64,000 bases of DNA from Gracilimonas sp040904925. Lineage in GTDB: Bacteria; Bacteroidota; Rhodothermia; Balneolales; Balneolaceae. Shown piece after piece: positions 9,381 through 17,204 of this stretch. The notes under the pieces were generated by a model. It was not told where the DNA came from, ran no database searches, and saw only the letters and a program-made list of their open reading frames with translations. Location of the stretch: NCBI GenBank assembly GCA_040904925.1, contig JBBDSP010000030.1, forward strand, positions 1 to 64,000, read 5' to 3'. The first letter of the stretch is position 1; each line of letters starts with the position of its first letter. The translations under genes were made by a program, and so were the position numbers.

Positions 9381-10049
9381 TTAAATGCTTGCGTTATTAA
9401 CCTGGCTGCTTGTTAAATAATTAGATTCCAGTTCTTCAGCAGTGGTTTTCTTAAAAAATTCATCCGGGCCGGTACTGTTAAAAAGAGAGATCAGTCCTTT
9501 TGCAGAGATCTTGGATGGGTCTGCAATTTTAACTTTTTCCAAAGATCTTTCACTCAATCTATCAATACCGGTTCCTATGATCTGATCTCCGGCAGTTAGC
9601 TTATTCTCAATCTCAGTTAATTCCAGTATCATTGAATCTGAAACAACATTCAATGTTCCATCATTTTTAAATTGTTGATGATAGAGATGCTTTCTTCGGG
9701 CATTTATCACGGCATGAACCGACCCTTTATCCATAGATTGAGCGAAACCCGCTAATGTATTACCTGCATAAATAGCGGTATCCAACCCAAAAAACATACC
9801 TTTTACGGCACTTGCGGCTATTCTTAGTCCGGTATAAGATCCCGGTCCTGTACTAACTAAAACAGAATCCAGATCTCTTAACTCAAAAGAATGTTTGGTC
9901 TTTAATTCTTTTACGAATAGAAAAAGCAGTTCAGAGTGCGAGCCTTTCCGTTCTGTTCTTTTTTCATGTACTTCCCCTGTTTCACCCTGAAAACAGACAG
10001 AGCAAATGTTGGTCGCTGTCTCTATGGCTAGGATCTTATCGAAGCTCAT
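9381..10049 (-). CDS. tsaB: tRNA t6A biosynthesis protein TsaB
   Basis: TsaB partners TsaD in making N6-threonylcarbamoyladenosine at position 37 of ANN-decoding tRNAs. It shows the ASKHA-type start ILAIETATNICSVC and the signature STGPGSYTGLRI (about residues 67-78). Length is 222 residues. Like other TsaB proteins it lacks the metal-binding His pair of TsaD. Its start overlaps the end of pyrC by 14 bases, so it is read from the same transcript. Confidence 0.9.
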   Translation of the reverse strand: MSFDKILAIETATNICSVCFQGETGEVHEKRTERKGSHSELLFLFVKELKTKHSFELRDLDSVLVSTGPGSYTGLRIAASAVKGMFFGLDTAIYAGNTLAGFAQSMDKGSVHAVINARRKHLYHQQFKNDGTLNVVSDSMILELTEIENKLTAGDQIIGTGIDRLSERSLEKVKIADPSKISAKGLISLFNSTGPDEFFKKTTAEELESNYLTSSQVNNASI

Positions 10050-11316
10050 TCAATACCAGCTGACCTTTATTATAAATTCCAATTGCACGTCCTTGTAATT
10101 TTTCATTCAAATAAGGTGAATTCTTCGATTTGGATCTCACATTATCCGGTGTGAAGATCCACTCTTCATCTGTATTGAAGAAGGTTAGGTTAGCTTTTGC
10201 CCCTTCTTTTATTTCAGGGATTTCGAGGTTCAGGATCTTACGGGGTTTATACACCAGCTTATCCATCAACTGCTGAAGGCTTAGTTTCTTGGTTTGAAAA
10301 AGCCGCTTATTTGAGACCGCCCATGCTGTTTCCAATCCTATGATTCCATTAGGTGCATAAATAAATTCCACTTCTTTTTCTTCAATAGCGTGTGGGGCAT
10401 GATCGGTGCAAATAGCATCAATGGTTCCATCCACTAGGCCTTCCACCATCGCATCCACATCTTCCTGAGTACGTAGCGGAGGATGCATTTTAAAATTGGC
10501 ATTATAATTTGTACGGTCGATCTCTTCATCAGTCAAGTCAAAATGATGCGCACAAACTTCAGTGGTTACTTTGATGCCTTTTTTCTTTGCCTTCCGGACC
10601 AGATCTACTCCTTCTTTTGTACTTATGTGTGCAACATGAATATGTCCGCCGGTGTATTCTGCAAGCAAGATGTCCCGAGCTATCATCACTTCTTCCGCAA
10701 TACCCGGAGTGCCGTCGAGTCCAAGTCGCGTAGAAACTTTACCTTCATTCATGTGGCCTGGACGAGAAAGCGCCAAGTCTTCTTCATGGTTGATGATCGG
10801 CATTCCCAGCATCGAAGAATACTCCAAAGCTATCCGCATAACCTGTGAATCATAAACCGGATCACCGTCATCACTGAAAGCAACAGCTCCGCCTTCTTTC
10901 AGATCTGCCATTTCTGCAATGGATTCCCCTTTACGTTCTTTGGTTACACATGCGATCGGGTGTACATCAACTGGTAATTTCTCTGCCTTTTTGATGATGT
11001 ATTCCACAACATCGCGGGTATGTGTTGCCGGTTTGGTATTAGGCATACAAGCCACGGCCGTAAACCCACCGAAAGCAGCCGCATCACACCCTGTTTTGAT
11101 CGTTTCCTTGTGCTCAAATCCCGGCTCACGCAGATGAATGTGCATGTCCATCCAGCCCGGAGAGACATAAGCTCCTTTGAAGTCTTGAGTTTCTTCTCCC
11201 TTTTTTACTTTTAATCCGGAACCTAATTCCTTGATCACACCGTCCTCAATACGGATATCGATGGTATCTTTACCTTTATGAGAGTTGCTGACGGGCTTTA
11301 GATTTTTGAGGAGCAT
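10036..11316 (-). CDS. pyrC: Dihydroorotase
   Basis: This is the third step of pyrimidine synthesis, cyclising carbamoyl aspartate to dihydroorotate. The amidohydrolase zinc motifs are in place: DMHIHLREPG near residue 56, PNTKPATH, INHEED, HVAHIST and the catalytic Asp in CTDHAPH. The 426-residue class I length and the N-terminal small beta domain (LLKNLKPV, then GAYVSPGWMD) fit. The ATG at 11316 is chosen because the family begins there; an upstream in-frame start adds only 11 unrelated residues. It overlaps tsaB. A class-2 pyrD lies at 52420. Confidence 0.92.
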   Translation of the reverse strand: MLLKNLKPVSNSHKGKDTIDIRIEDGVIKELGSGLKVKKGEETQDFKGAYVSPGWMDMHIHLREPGFEHKETIKTGCDAAAFGGFTAVACMPNTKPATHTRDVVEYIIKKAEKLPVDVHPIACVTKERKGESIAEMADLKEGGAVAFSDDGDPVYDSQVMRIALEYSSMLGMPIINHEEDLALSRPGHMNEGKVSTRLGLDGTPGIAEEVMIARDILLAEYTGGHIHVAHISTKEGVDLVRKAKKKGIKVTTEVCAHHFDLTDEEIDRTNYNANFKMHPPLRTQEDVDAMVEGLVDGTIDAICTDHAPHAIEEKEVEFIYAPNGIIGLETAWAVSNKRLFQTKKLSLQQLMDKLVYKPRKILNLEIPEIKEGAKANLTFFNTDEEWIFTPDNVRSKSKNSPYLNEKLQGRAIGIYNKGQLVLNELR

Positions 11317-11471
11317 AAGCGTAATTTTGGCTTTTAAGTTCGACCGCAAATATACCGTGATTCCTTACTAAAGCACAAAATGAAAACCGATATGAATAGC
11401 TGCTACAGCTTAACCTCTTTTAGGCTGAAGTAGGTAGTCGGTTTAACCAATGAAATCGGACAAACTGAAAA

Positions 11472-11801
11472 TCAATGACTTTCCACACAGTCAGAGCATT
11501 CAACCCATTCTTCGGTTGGAATATGCCTGATGGCGGCCGGACTGTTTCCCTTCTCAAAAACGGGTTTGAATACAATATTGCCTTCTGAATGTTCCGTACC
11601 GCAACTATGGCAGTTTACTTCGTGATCGGTTCTTGTAGTAGTATAACCGGTGATTACCCAGCCATCATGGCCCTGATGTGCAGCCAGGCTCTCAAGTGCA
11701 GCGCGTACCGTCTGAGATTTATTACCTTCATAGAATTTTGATGCAAGTTTATTTAAAAGTTCAACCGTTGGATCATCCAGTGTAAAATTAAGCCGCTTCA
11801 T
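11472..11801 (-). CDS. Ribbon-helix-helix regulator with C-terminal CxxC pair
   Basis: A 109-residue protein with two parts. Residues 1-42 form a CopG/Arc-type ribbon-helix-helix: beta strand KRLNFTLDD, then two helices (VELLNKLASKFYEG and KSQTVRAALESLAAH). Residues 43-109 hold two cysteine pairs, NCHSCGTEH (Cys64, Cys67) and ECSDCVESH (Cys102, Cys105), plus several His, arranged like a zinc ribbon or metal sensor. It starts inside the last 14 bases of the MerC-like gene and so is co-transcribed and probably coupled. The natural reading is a metal-responsive repressor of its own operon, acting at the palindrome at 12269-12292. The family is not one I can name, and metal identity (Zn, Hg, Cu, Ni) is unknown. 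Confidence 0.7.
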   Translation of the reverse strand: MKRLNFTLDDPTVELLNKLASKFYEGNKSQTVRAALESLAAHQGHDGWVITGYTTTRTDHEVNCHSCGTEHSEGNIVFKPVFEKGNSPAAIRHIPTEEWVECSDCVESH

Positions 11802-12243
11802 TCTTCTCCTCTTCTTTCAACAATGATTCTTCTAAGGGGTGATGCGTATGCGATGCGTTTTCACAACTTTGATGGTGACGATAATTGAACCAATGCCCGG
11901 CTATTAAAAATATACTTCCTACCAGCGTGGCTGCAGTCTCAAAAAATTCCCCAAGCCACTGATGTCCAACCAGCCAGCCCATCAGGATCAGTGTAAACCC
12001 GATCGCGAGCAGTGAAACTATTTTTTTATCGTAATGGCTTCTTCTGGAGGCATAAAAAACAGTAGGCGCAATCAAAATAATGAATAAGGGATGAAGCCAT
12101 CCTTCTATAGCTAACAAGAAAGGAGTAAGAGGAAGGAGTGCAAACACAACAGGGACGAACAAACAGTGAATGGCACAAAGAACTGATAAACTGAGTCCCA
12201 ATCGATCCCAGATCAATGAGACTGACAGATTTTTAATGGTCAA
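11788..12243 (-). CDS. MerC-domain membrane protein
   Basis: A small inner-membrane protein of 151 residues with four predicted transmembrane segments. The first holds the MerC-type signature DRLGLSLSVLCAIHC (Cys23, His26, Cys27), which in MerC proteins handles mercuric or other soft metal ions. The C-terminus is His-rich (RHHQSC, SHTHH), suiting a cytosolic metal site. The start is a TTG at 12243; no better ATG precedes the conserved region. There is no merA, merR or merP nearby, so this is unlikely to be a mercury operon. MerC-domain proteins of Bacteroidota often sit with metal regulators. The direct partner here is the overlapping RHH gene. Confidence 0.75.
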   Translation of the reverse strand: MTIKNLSVSLIWDRLGLSLSVLCAIHCLFVPVVFALLPLTPFLLAIEGWLHPLFIILIAPTVFYASRRSHYDKKIVSLLAIGFTLILMGWLVGHQWLGEFFETAATLVGSIFLIAGHWFNYRHHQSCENASHTHHPLEESLLKEEEKNEAA

Positions 12244-12256
12244 AACGTAATAATAT

Positions 12257-12292
12257 TAGTGTGAATTTTAGTGTGTATGAATATACACACTA
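12257..12292 (-). promoter_or_regulatory. Palindromic operator with extra half-site, MerC/RHH operon
   Basis: A perfect inverted repeat has 10-bp arms TAGTGTGTAT (12269-12278) and ATACACACTA (12283-12292) around GAAT. A third half-site, TAGTGTGAAT, lies at 12257-12266, on a 12-base pitch with the left arm. The set ends 14 bases before the TTG start of the MerC-like gene. Tandem and inverted short half-sites of this kind are typical of RHH repressors, so autoregulation is the simplest reading. Confidence 0.65.
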
Positions 12293-12322
12293 TTTGATCT
12301 TCTATGCAATGGGTAATTCACT

Positions 12323-12475
12323 TTAACGGATCACAACAAAATCTCCTTCAAACTCTGCAAGTACCGTTCCCTCATTTTTAATGTGAGCCTGTAGAGTGAT
12401 TCGGGCTTTGCCAAAACGCTCAAACATCTCCAAGAAATTTTCAATGTCTTGTTTTTCAGGAATGATGTTATCACC
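12323..12475 (-). pseudogene. Remnant of a YiiD_C-type thioesterase gene
   Basis: The minus strand encodes about 50 codons ending at TAA (12323-12325), reading DIENFLEMFERFGKARITL and then a strand AEFEGDFVVI. This matches the C-terminal half of YiiD_C/hotdog thioesterase-domain proteins. The frame is closed by a TAG just upstream, there is no plausible start, and the missing N-terminal part is not found nearby. Beyond 12476 the DNA turns into short repetitive sequence. It appears to be a decayed gene end. Confidence 0.5.
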
Positions 12476-12572
12476 CTATTAACTCTCAACTCTCAAAAAC
12501 TACTCATTTTATCACTTCATCACTCTAATTAAACCTCTATATTTGAACCCGAATTTGAACTTAAATTCACCT

Positions 12573-13772
12573 ATGCCCGATAAACAGATCCCATTTTTAT
12601 TCGATATTCCCAGTGTTTCTCAGCTCACTGATAAGATCAAGAACGTGCTGGAGCAGAATTTTGTGGACATTTTGGTGGAAGGGGAAACCAGTAATGTAAA
12701 TCAGAGCCGTAACGGACATTACTATTTTACGCTGAAAGATTCCGGTGCCTCCCTTCCCTGTGTGATCTGGCGAAGCACGGCACAACGACTCGATATCAAT
12801 CTAACTGACGGACAACAAATTGTGGTTGGCGGAGATATTCAGGTCTATGCCCCCCATGGGCGATATCAGATGATCGTGAGCCTGGTTCAGCAGGCCGGGA
12901 TCGGGAAACTTCAGCAGGCATTCGAAAAACTGAAGGCCAAGCTTAAAAAAGAAGGTTTGTTTGAAGACCTTCACAAAAAACCACTACCAAAATTCCCTGA
13001 GCGAATCGGTGTTGTGACGTCAGCAACCGGAGCTGCCTTTCAGGATATCCGTTCTACCCTTGAAAAACGTTGGCCGCTGGCTGAAGTCAAACTCTATCAC
13101 GCCAGTGTGCAAGGGGTGAATGCAGCACCTGAGATCGTAAAAGGAATAGAATATTTCTCCTCCCAAAAAAATGTAGATGTGTTGATCATTGGTCGAGGCG
13201 GCGGTTCTCTTGAAGATCTATGGCCTTTTAATGAAGAAGCGGTGGCCAGAGCTGTATTCGCAAGTGAAGTCCCCATCATCAGTGCTGTAGGCCACGAGGT
13301 CGATTTTTCGATCTCAGATTTTGTTGCCGATGCCCGCGCCGCCACTCCTACCCAGGCTGCCGTAGTTGCCGTCCCCGACATCAATGAGATTCGATTCCTG
13401 GTTGAGGATTATTCCAAGAAACTTGAAATAAATACCTCGGGAGCTATCCAGCTTTATAAAGACAAAGTTGCTAACATGGCTAAATCTCATGCATTGTTGG
13501 CCGTAAAGCAGAAAATGGAATCGGCGCGAACAAAAATTCAATCCCTTCGACAGATGCTTGACCATCGCAGTGAATCTGTAATTCGTTCTCACAAAGAACG
13601 CCTTCTTGAACTACATCACATTCTTGATATGGAGAACCCCAATGAGCCGCTTGAAAAAGGATTTGTTCGGGTTTGGCAAGATGATAAATGGATCAGAAAA
13701 TCCGGTGAGTTTACAGATACTGACGCATTCAGCCTTGAATGGAAAGACGGCAAAAAAGTTCTCAGTAAATAG
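12573..13772 (+). CDS. xseA: Exodeoxyribonuclease VII large subunit
   Basis: XseA is the catalytic subunit of exonuclease VII, which degrades single-stranded DNA in both directions. An N-terminal OB-fold (about residues 10-100, with VEGETSNVNQSRNGHYYFTLKD) precedes the nuclease core. The core contains RIGVVTSATGAAFQDI, LIIGRGGGSLEDLWPFN, SAVGHEVDFSISDFVAD and RAATPTQAA. A coiled coil and a short C-terminal domain follow. At 399 residues it is near the usual length. The ATG at 12573 is preferred to a TTG 30 bases upstream. No xseB follows; its small subunit must lie elsewhere. Confidence 0.93.
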   Translation: MPDKQIPFLFDIPSVSQLTDKIKNVLEQNFVDILVEGETSNVNQSRNGHYYFTLKDSGASLPCVIWRSTAQRLDINLTDGQQIVVGGDIQVYAPHGRYQMIVSLVQQAGIGKLQQAFEKLKAKLKKEGLFEDLHKKPLPKFPERIGVVTSATGAAFQDIRSTLEKRWPLAEVKLYHASVQGVNAAPEIVKGIEYFSSQKNVDVLIIGRGGGSLEDLWPFNEEAVARAVFASEVPIISAVGHEVDFSISDFVADARAATPTQAAVVAVPDINEIRFLVEDYSKKLEINTSGAIQLYKDKVANMAKSHALLAVKQKMESARTKIQSLRQMLDHRSESVIRSHKERLLELHHILDMENPNEPLEKGFVRVWQDDKWIRKSGEFTDTDAFSLEWKDGKKVLSK

Positions 13773-13826
13773 TTTTTTCCCTTCTTCATCAATTCTCCTC
13801 CTTAAATAATCAATAGCTGCTGTAAA

Positions 13827-14966
13827 CTAATTATCCTGTTTGGGATAACAACCCAGGATTTTCAATTCCTCTGCTTTTGCTTCGAGTTCATTCAGGCCGG
13901 CTGAAACTTCCGGTTCATCAATATTTCCGTGGATATCAAGGTAAAAGGAATATTTCCAGGGCTCATTCATCCGTGGTCGGGATTCCAGCTTAGACATATT
14001 GATCTTATGCTTGTGTAAAATATTCAGGCAATCGATCAGAGAGCCCTCTTCATTGGAAGTCACCATCATTAAGGACGTTTTTGCAGGGATTTGAGCATCC
14101 ACCTTCACAGGTTTTCTTGCAGCCACCACAAACCGTGTATAATTCTGCTGCTGATTTGCGATATCACTTTCGATCACGTGAAGGCCATAAAGGTCTGCGG
14201 CATGGGCACCCGCGATCGCAGCCTGAGTGATATCCCCATCCTCCAGGATCTTTTTCGCTGACATGGCCGTATCCAGGTAGGACTCCACTTTACAGCGGGG
14301 CAATTTAGATAAGAAATTCGTGCACTGGGCAATAGCCTGTGGATGTGATAATATGCGCCGGATCTTGGAAAGTTCTACCGGCTCAACAGACATGAGGCAA
14401 TGGACCACCTTCAGAATCTCTTCTCCGACAATATGAACGTTCTCATTTCCGACAATATCGTAAGTATCATTAATAGAACCGGCCGTGGTATTTTCAATAG
14501 GCAGAATTGCATAATCTACTTTTTCTTCCTGAAGCGCCTGGGCTGCCTGTTTGAAAGTATCATAGCCAATAGCATCTACCTTTGCATAGCGCTCACTGAA
14601 ATGCCGTGTGGCTGCAAGATGACTGTACGCACCATCCGTTCCCTGATAGGAAACCCGGATCAGATCACCATTGGCTTTCTCATTTTGATGATCGACCAGC
14701 GAATGGGTTTGAAATCGCACTGAATTAGTGATAATCTCCCGGAAAAGATGTTCAGCATAATACCGATCCAAACCTACTTCATGGGCTAAGTCCCGAATGC
14801 GATTGAGCAGTAACTCTTCCCGTTCAAGGTCTCTGATTCCCTGTTCATTTTTGAGCTTCAATTCTGAGACTTCTTTAACAAGTCCCTGCCGCTGAGCTAA
14901 TGCTTTTAAGATCGTGCAATCTATTTCATCCAGTCTCTTGCGGATGGAATCCAAATCATCTGCCAT
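13827..14966 (-). CDS. pheA: Bifunctional chorismate mutase/prephenate dehydratase
   Basis: This P-protein turns chorismate into phenylpyruvate for phenylalanine synthesis. An AroQ-type chorismate mutase helical domain covers about residues 1-90 (SIRKRLDEID, LVKEVSELK). The dehydratase domain begins at VSYQGTDGAYSH, with AILPIENTTAGS and the catalytic TRF in NYTRFVV. A C-terminal ACT domain carries the phenylalanine-binding ESRP motif (KLESRPRMNEPWKY), so feedback inhibition by phenylalanine is expected. At 379 residues it is complete. It converges on xseA and has no visible attenuator. Confidence 0.93.
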   Translation of the reverse strand: MADDLDSIRKRLDEIDCTILKALAQRQGLVKEVSELKLKNEQGIRDLEREELLLNRIRDLAHEVGLDRYYAEHLFREIITNSVRFQTHSLVDHQNEKANGDLIRVSYQGTDGAYSHLAATRHFSERYAKVDAIGYDTFKQAAQALQEEKVDYAILPIENTTAGSINDTYDIVGNENVHIVGEEILKVVHCLMSVEPVELSKIRRILSHPQAIAQCTNFLSKLPRCKVESYLDTAMSAKKILEDGDITQAAIAGAHAADLYGLHVIESDIANQQQNYTRFVVAARKPVKVDAQIPAKTSLMMVTSNEEGSLIDCLNILHKHKINMSKLESRPRMNEPWKYSFYLDIHGNIDEPEVSAGLNELEAKAEELKILGCYPKQDN

Positions 14967-15053
14967 ACTTTCCCTTTTCTTTTTGAGTGGGTAGTGGAAA
15001 GTAAATAATGTACGCGCAAAAATTAGGGGAAATTTCTGCGATGCCTGCTCTAT

Positions 15054-16151
15054 TTACCCGTTACTATTGTCATCAAGCCAGCCAAATTTTCGCTGAAGAG
15101 ATTCTATAGTAATAGAATGGCGCTCAGTGCCCTTGGTTCCAAGCAGATAACCTACTGGTTTAAGATAATCCACATGTTCACAAACAATTTTGAACAAGCC
15201 CAGATATGGGATCACGATCAGCATTCCCGGAAGCCCCCAAACCATGCTTGCCGCTATCAATGAAAAGATAATTACAAGCGGGTTGATCTCTACGTAAGAG
15301 CCGGTAATATTCGGGGTGAGAATATTGTTTTCGATGAATTGCACAACTACAAACTGACCGATCACAGCCAAAGCCAGAGAAGGACTTTGGGTGCCGAGCA
15401 CAAAAAGTAGCACTACTCCATACCCAAGAATAGTTCCGAGGTAAGGGATCAGGTTGAATAAGGCTGCTATGATTCCGAATAAAAGAGCATACTCCAAGCC
15501 GATGAGATAAAAACCGAGGGAATTCAACCCCATCAAAATAAAACACACGATCACTAACCCCTTCAGGTATTTTGGAACTACCTCTGAAGCCTGATCAATA
15601 ATTTCCTGAACATTGGTTTCTTGATCTGAATCAATGAGCATAGAAATAAATTTTCGAAATTTATCTCTGTAAAAAAGCAACAAGAAAGTATAAACCGGCA
15701 GCAGACCAATACTTAGCAATGTGTTTGTGGTAGCAGTAAATAACTGTGAAATGTATTCACCGGTTTCACCCAGATCACTTATAAAGCCATCTATTCCTTC
15801 ACTTGAAATCCCGGTAAATGCAGTTACGGTTTCCAATATGGACTGCATATTATCCTCAAACTGAGATTTTATCTTTGGAAAGTCTTCTGTGAAATTAGCT
15901 GAAAGTGCACTCACACCAAATATTACCCCTCCAACAATAACAATAAACCCGATTACCACTATCAAATTTGTGAGGATGCGGGGTACATTATGATCTTCAA
16001 GCCACTCTGCATAAGGGAAAAGTAAATACGCCAGCATCACACTTAAAAACAAGGGAACCAATAAGGTTCTTGTCAGAATAAGTGCGGCTACCACCAGGAA
16101 AAGAAATGCCAATTGAATGGTAGTACGCAGTAAAAGCGGGTATTCTTTCAT
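15054..16151 (-). CDS. AI-2E family transporter
   Basis: A 365-residue polytopic membrane protein of the AI-2E/YhhQ-PerM exporter family. It has a pair of N-terminal hydrophobic helices, a soluble-looking region at about residues 100-150, and a C-terminal block of four or more segments. That block includes the family hallmark GIIAALFNLIPYLGTILG and PLVIIFSLIAASMVWGLPGM. Members export small molecules or Na+/H+; the substrate cannot be deduced. It is a single gene, separated from the REP/RAYT region by about 140 bases. Confidence 0.85.
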   Translation of the reverse strand: MKEYPLLLRTTIQLAFLFLVVAALILTRTLLVPLFLSVMLAYLLFPYAEWLEDHNVPRILTNLIVVIGFIVIVGGVIFGVSALSANFTEDFPKIKSQFEDNMQSILETVTAFTGISSEGIDGFISDLGETGEYISQLFTATTNTLLSIGLLPVYTFLLLFYRDKFRKFISMLIDSDQETNVQEIIDQASEVVPKYLKGLVIVCFILMGLNSLGFYLIGLEYALLFGIIAALFNLIPYLGTILGYGVVLLFVLGTQSPSLALAVIGQFVVVQFIENNILTPNITGSYVEINPLVIIFSLIAASMVWGLPGMLIVIPYLGLFKIVCEHVDYLKPVGYLLGTKGTERHSITIESLQRKFGWLDDNSNG

Positions 16152-16294
16152 AGGATCTTTTTGATGTTAAGAATACAATAAGTGAATGAATTTTTCTTAA
16201 CTATTACTATTGAAATTCCTAAACATAGTTCCAAAAGCCGGTTGGAAGGATTTTTCTGACTTGGTATAACCTACTGTTATAATTCCAAACCGTA

Positions 16295-16315
16295 GGGCGG
16301 ACAGCCTGTCCGCCC
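16295..16315 (+). repeat. REP palindrome A
   Basis: A perfect palindrome has 9-bp arms GGGCGGACA and TGTCCGCCC around GCC, preceded by the GTAG tetranucleotide that RAYT transposases recognise next to REPs. It pairs with the inverted REP B 30 bases away, forming a BIME-like unit downstream of the transposase gene. Its right flank GTGGTAGCT also follows REP D. Confidence 0.85.
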
Positions 16316-16345
16316 GTGGTAGCTTAGGCAACTTTTTTCTAAAAC

Positions 16346-16367
16346 GGTCGGACAAATCTGTCCGACC
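16346..16367 (-). repeat. REP palindrome B
   Basis: Arms GGTCGGACA and TGTCCGACC flank a 4-base loop. On the minus strand it is preceded by GTAG, so it faces REP A. Its last base forms part of the TAG stop codon of the transposase gene. Confidence 0.85.
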
Positions 16368-17038
16368 TACTTGGTATTTATAAACGCTTCTTTGAAATCT
16401 GGTTTGCAGTATGAATGTGGCCACTCCTTCCAATTATCAACTAAACCGGGTTTTACCGGGTTTTGAAGTGTATAATAAATCACTCTCTCTAACTCTTCTG
16501 AATTCCTGATTACATGATCATAACTTTCAGCTTGCCAAAATGACTTTCCGGTTCTGCCTAGAACCTGATTTGCTTTAAAGGCTGAATACCATTTCAGCGA
16601 TTTTAAAATTTTTGTGACAGGGAAATCTTCATTCTCTTCCGGATTTACACTTTTTGGGTCTGGCAACTTAAAAACAAGATGCACGTGATTAGACATTATA
16701 CAATAAGCATATAGATCATAGTCTGATGTATCTCTGTAATGAATAGCTTCTTTAACAATATTTGCTATCTCAGCTTGAGCTAACCAAGTTGGGCCTATGG
16801 ACTCTTCATCCAAAAACTGATCATATTTATTAAAAATATGTTTGTGGATTTTAACCCGTAGGTCGGACAGCCTGTCCGACCGTGACTGATTCAAAGTATA
16901 TTTTCCAAACAAAGCATTTCGCTCTCTCTTTAACCTCACAATAGCCTCTCTTGGAAGTGACCCAGCTAACCTAAAGGTTATAAAATATTCAGCTCCCGGT
17001 GGTTGCCAATGTGGGAGCTTTCGACGATAGAAGTTCAT
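16367..17038 (-). CDS. REP-associated tyrosine transposase (RAYT)
   Basis: A 223-residue Y1 transposase of the IS200/REP-associated class, a single-strand HUH nuclease. It shows the N-terminal RRKLPHWQPPGAEYFITFRL, the HUH motif in CIMSNHVHLVFKLP, and the region YDHVIRN...VIYYTLQNPVKPG that carries the catalytic tyrosine. The ATG at 17038 is preferred to a TTG just before it. Between LFGKY and NKYDQFLD there is a stretch of about 27 residues absent from typical RAYTs. It includes SRSDRLSDLR, which is the translation of REP C, so a REP lies in frame inside the gene. Flanking inverted REP pairs complete a REPtron-like unit. Whether the enzyme is still active is open. Confidence 0.88.
   Translation of the reverse strand: MNFYRRKLPHWQPPGAEYFITFRLAGSLPREAIVRLKRERNALFGKYTLNQSRSDRLSDLRVKIHKHIFNKYDQFLDEESIGPTWLAQAEIANIVKEAIHYRDTSDYDLYAYCIMSNHVHLVFKLPDPKSVNPEENEDFPVTKILKSLKWYSAFKANQVLGRTGKSFWQAESYDHVIRNSEELERVIYYTLQNPVKPGLVDNWKEWPHSYCKPDFKEAFINTK
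16861..16881 (+). repeat. REP palindrome C, inside the RAYT gene
   Basis: Perfect arms GGTCGGACA and TGTCCGACC flank GCC, with GTAG immediately on the left (16858-16861). It lies wholly within the coding sequence of the RAYT gene, read antisense to it. It keeps the frame open and encodes part of SRSDRLSDLR. Confidence 0.9.
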
Positions 17039-17116
17039 TTTCAAATATATTTGTACCCATTTTCATTTAACGAAACTAAATTTTTAATTCATAGCCAAAG
17101 TTAATGTATCTAAGTA

Positions 17117-17138
17117 GGGCGGATAGATTTATCCGCCC
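17117..17138 (+). repeat. REP palindrome D
   Basis: Arms GGGCGGATA and TATCCGCCC flank GATT. GTAG precedes it, and the GTGGTAGCT flank follows, as in REP A. It forms an inverted pair with REP E upstream of the RAYT start. Confidence 0.85.
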
Positions 17139-17167
17139 GTGGTAGCTAATAAACCCAAGTTTATATA

Positions 17168-17197
17168 GTATGGTCGGACATATCTGTCCGACCATAC
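17168..17197 (-). repeat. REP palindrome E
   Basis: The longest of the set has 13-bp perfect arms, GTATGGTCGGACA and its complement, around TATC. On the minus strand a GTAG lies a few bases ahead. It ends 7 bases from the pgk stop and could serve as the 3' hairpin of the pgk mRNA, although no T-run follows. Confidence 0.85.
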
Positions 17198-17204
17198 CTA
17201 CTAC

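Noticed and set aside
11788..12243. Mercury resistance operon
   Set aside because: Only a MerC-like protein is present; no merA, merP, merT or merR, and the regulator is an RHH protein.
16197..16433. Open frame crossing REPs A and B
   Set aside because: Its translation simply repeats REP-encoded peptides and overlaps the RAYT 3' end in another frame.
16295..17197. CRISPR array from the repeated GGTCGGACA units
   Set aside because: The units are self-complementary, unevenly spaced, face both ways and have no cas genes; they are REPs.
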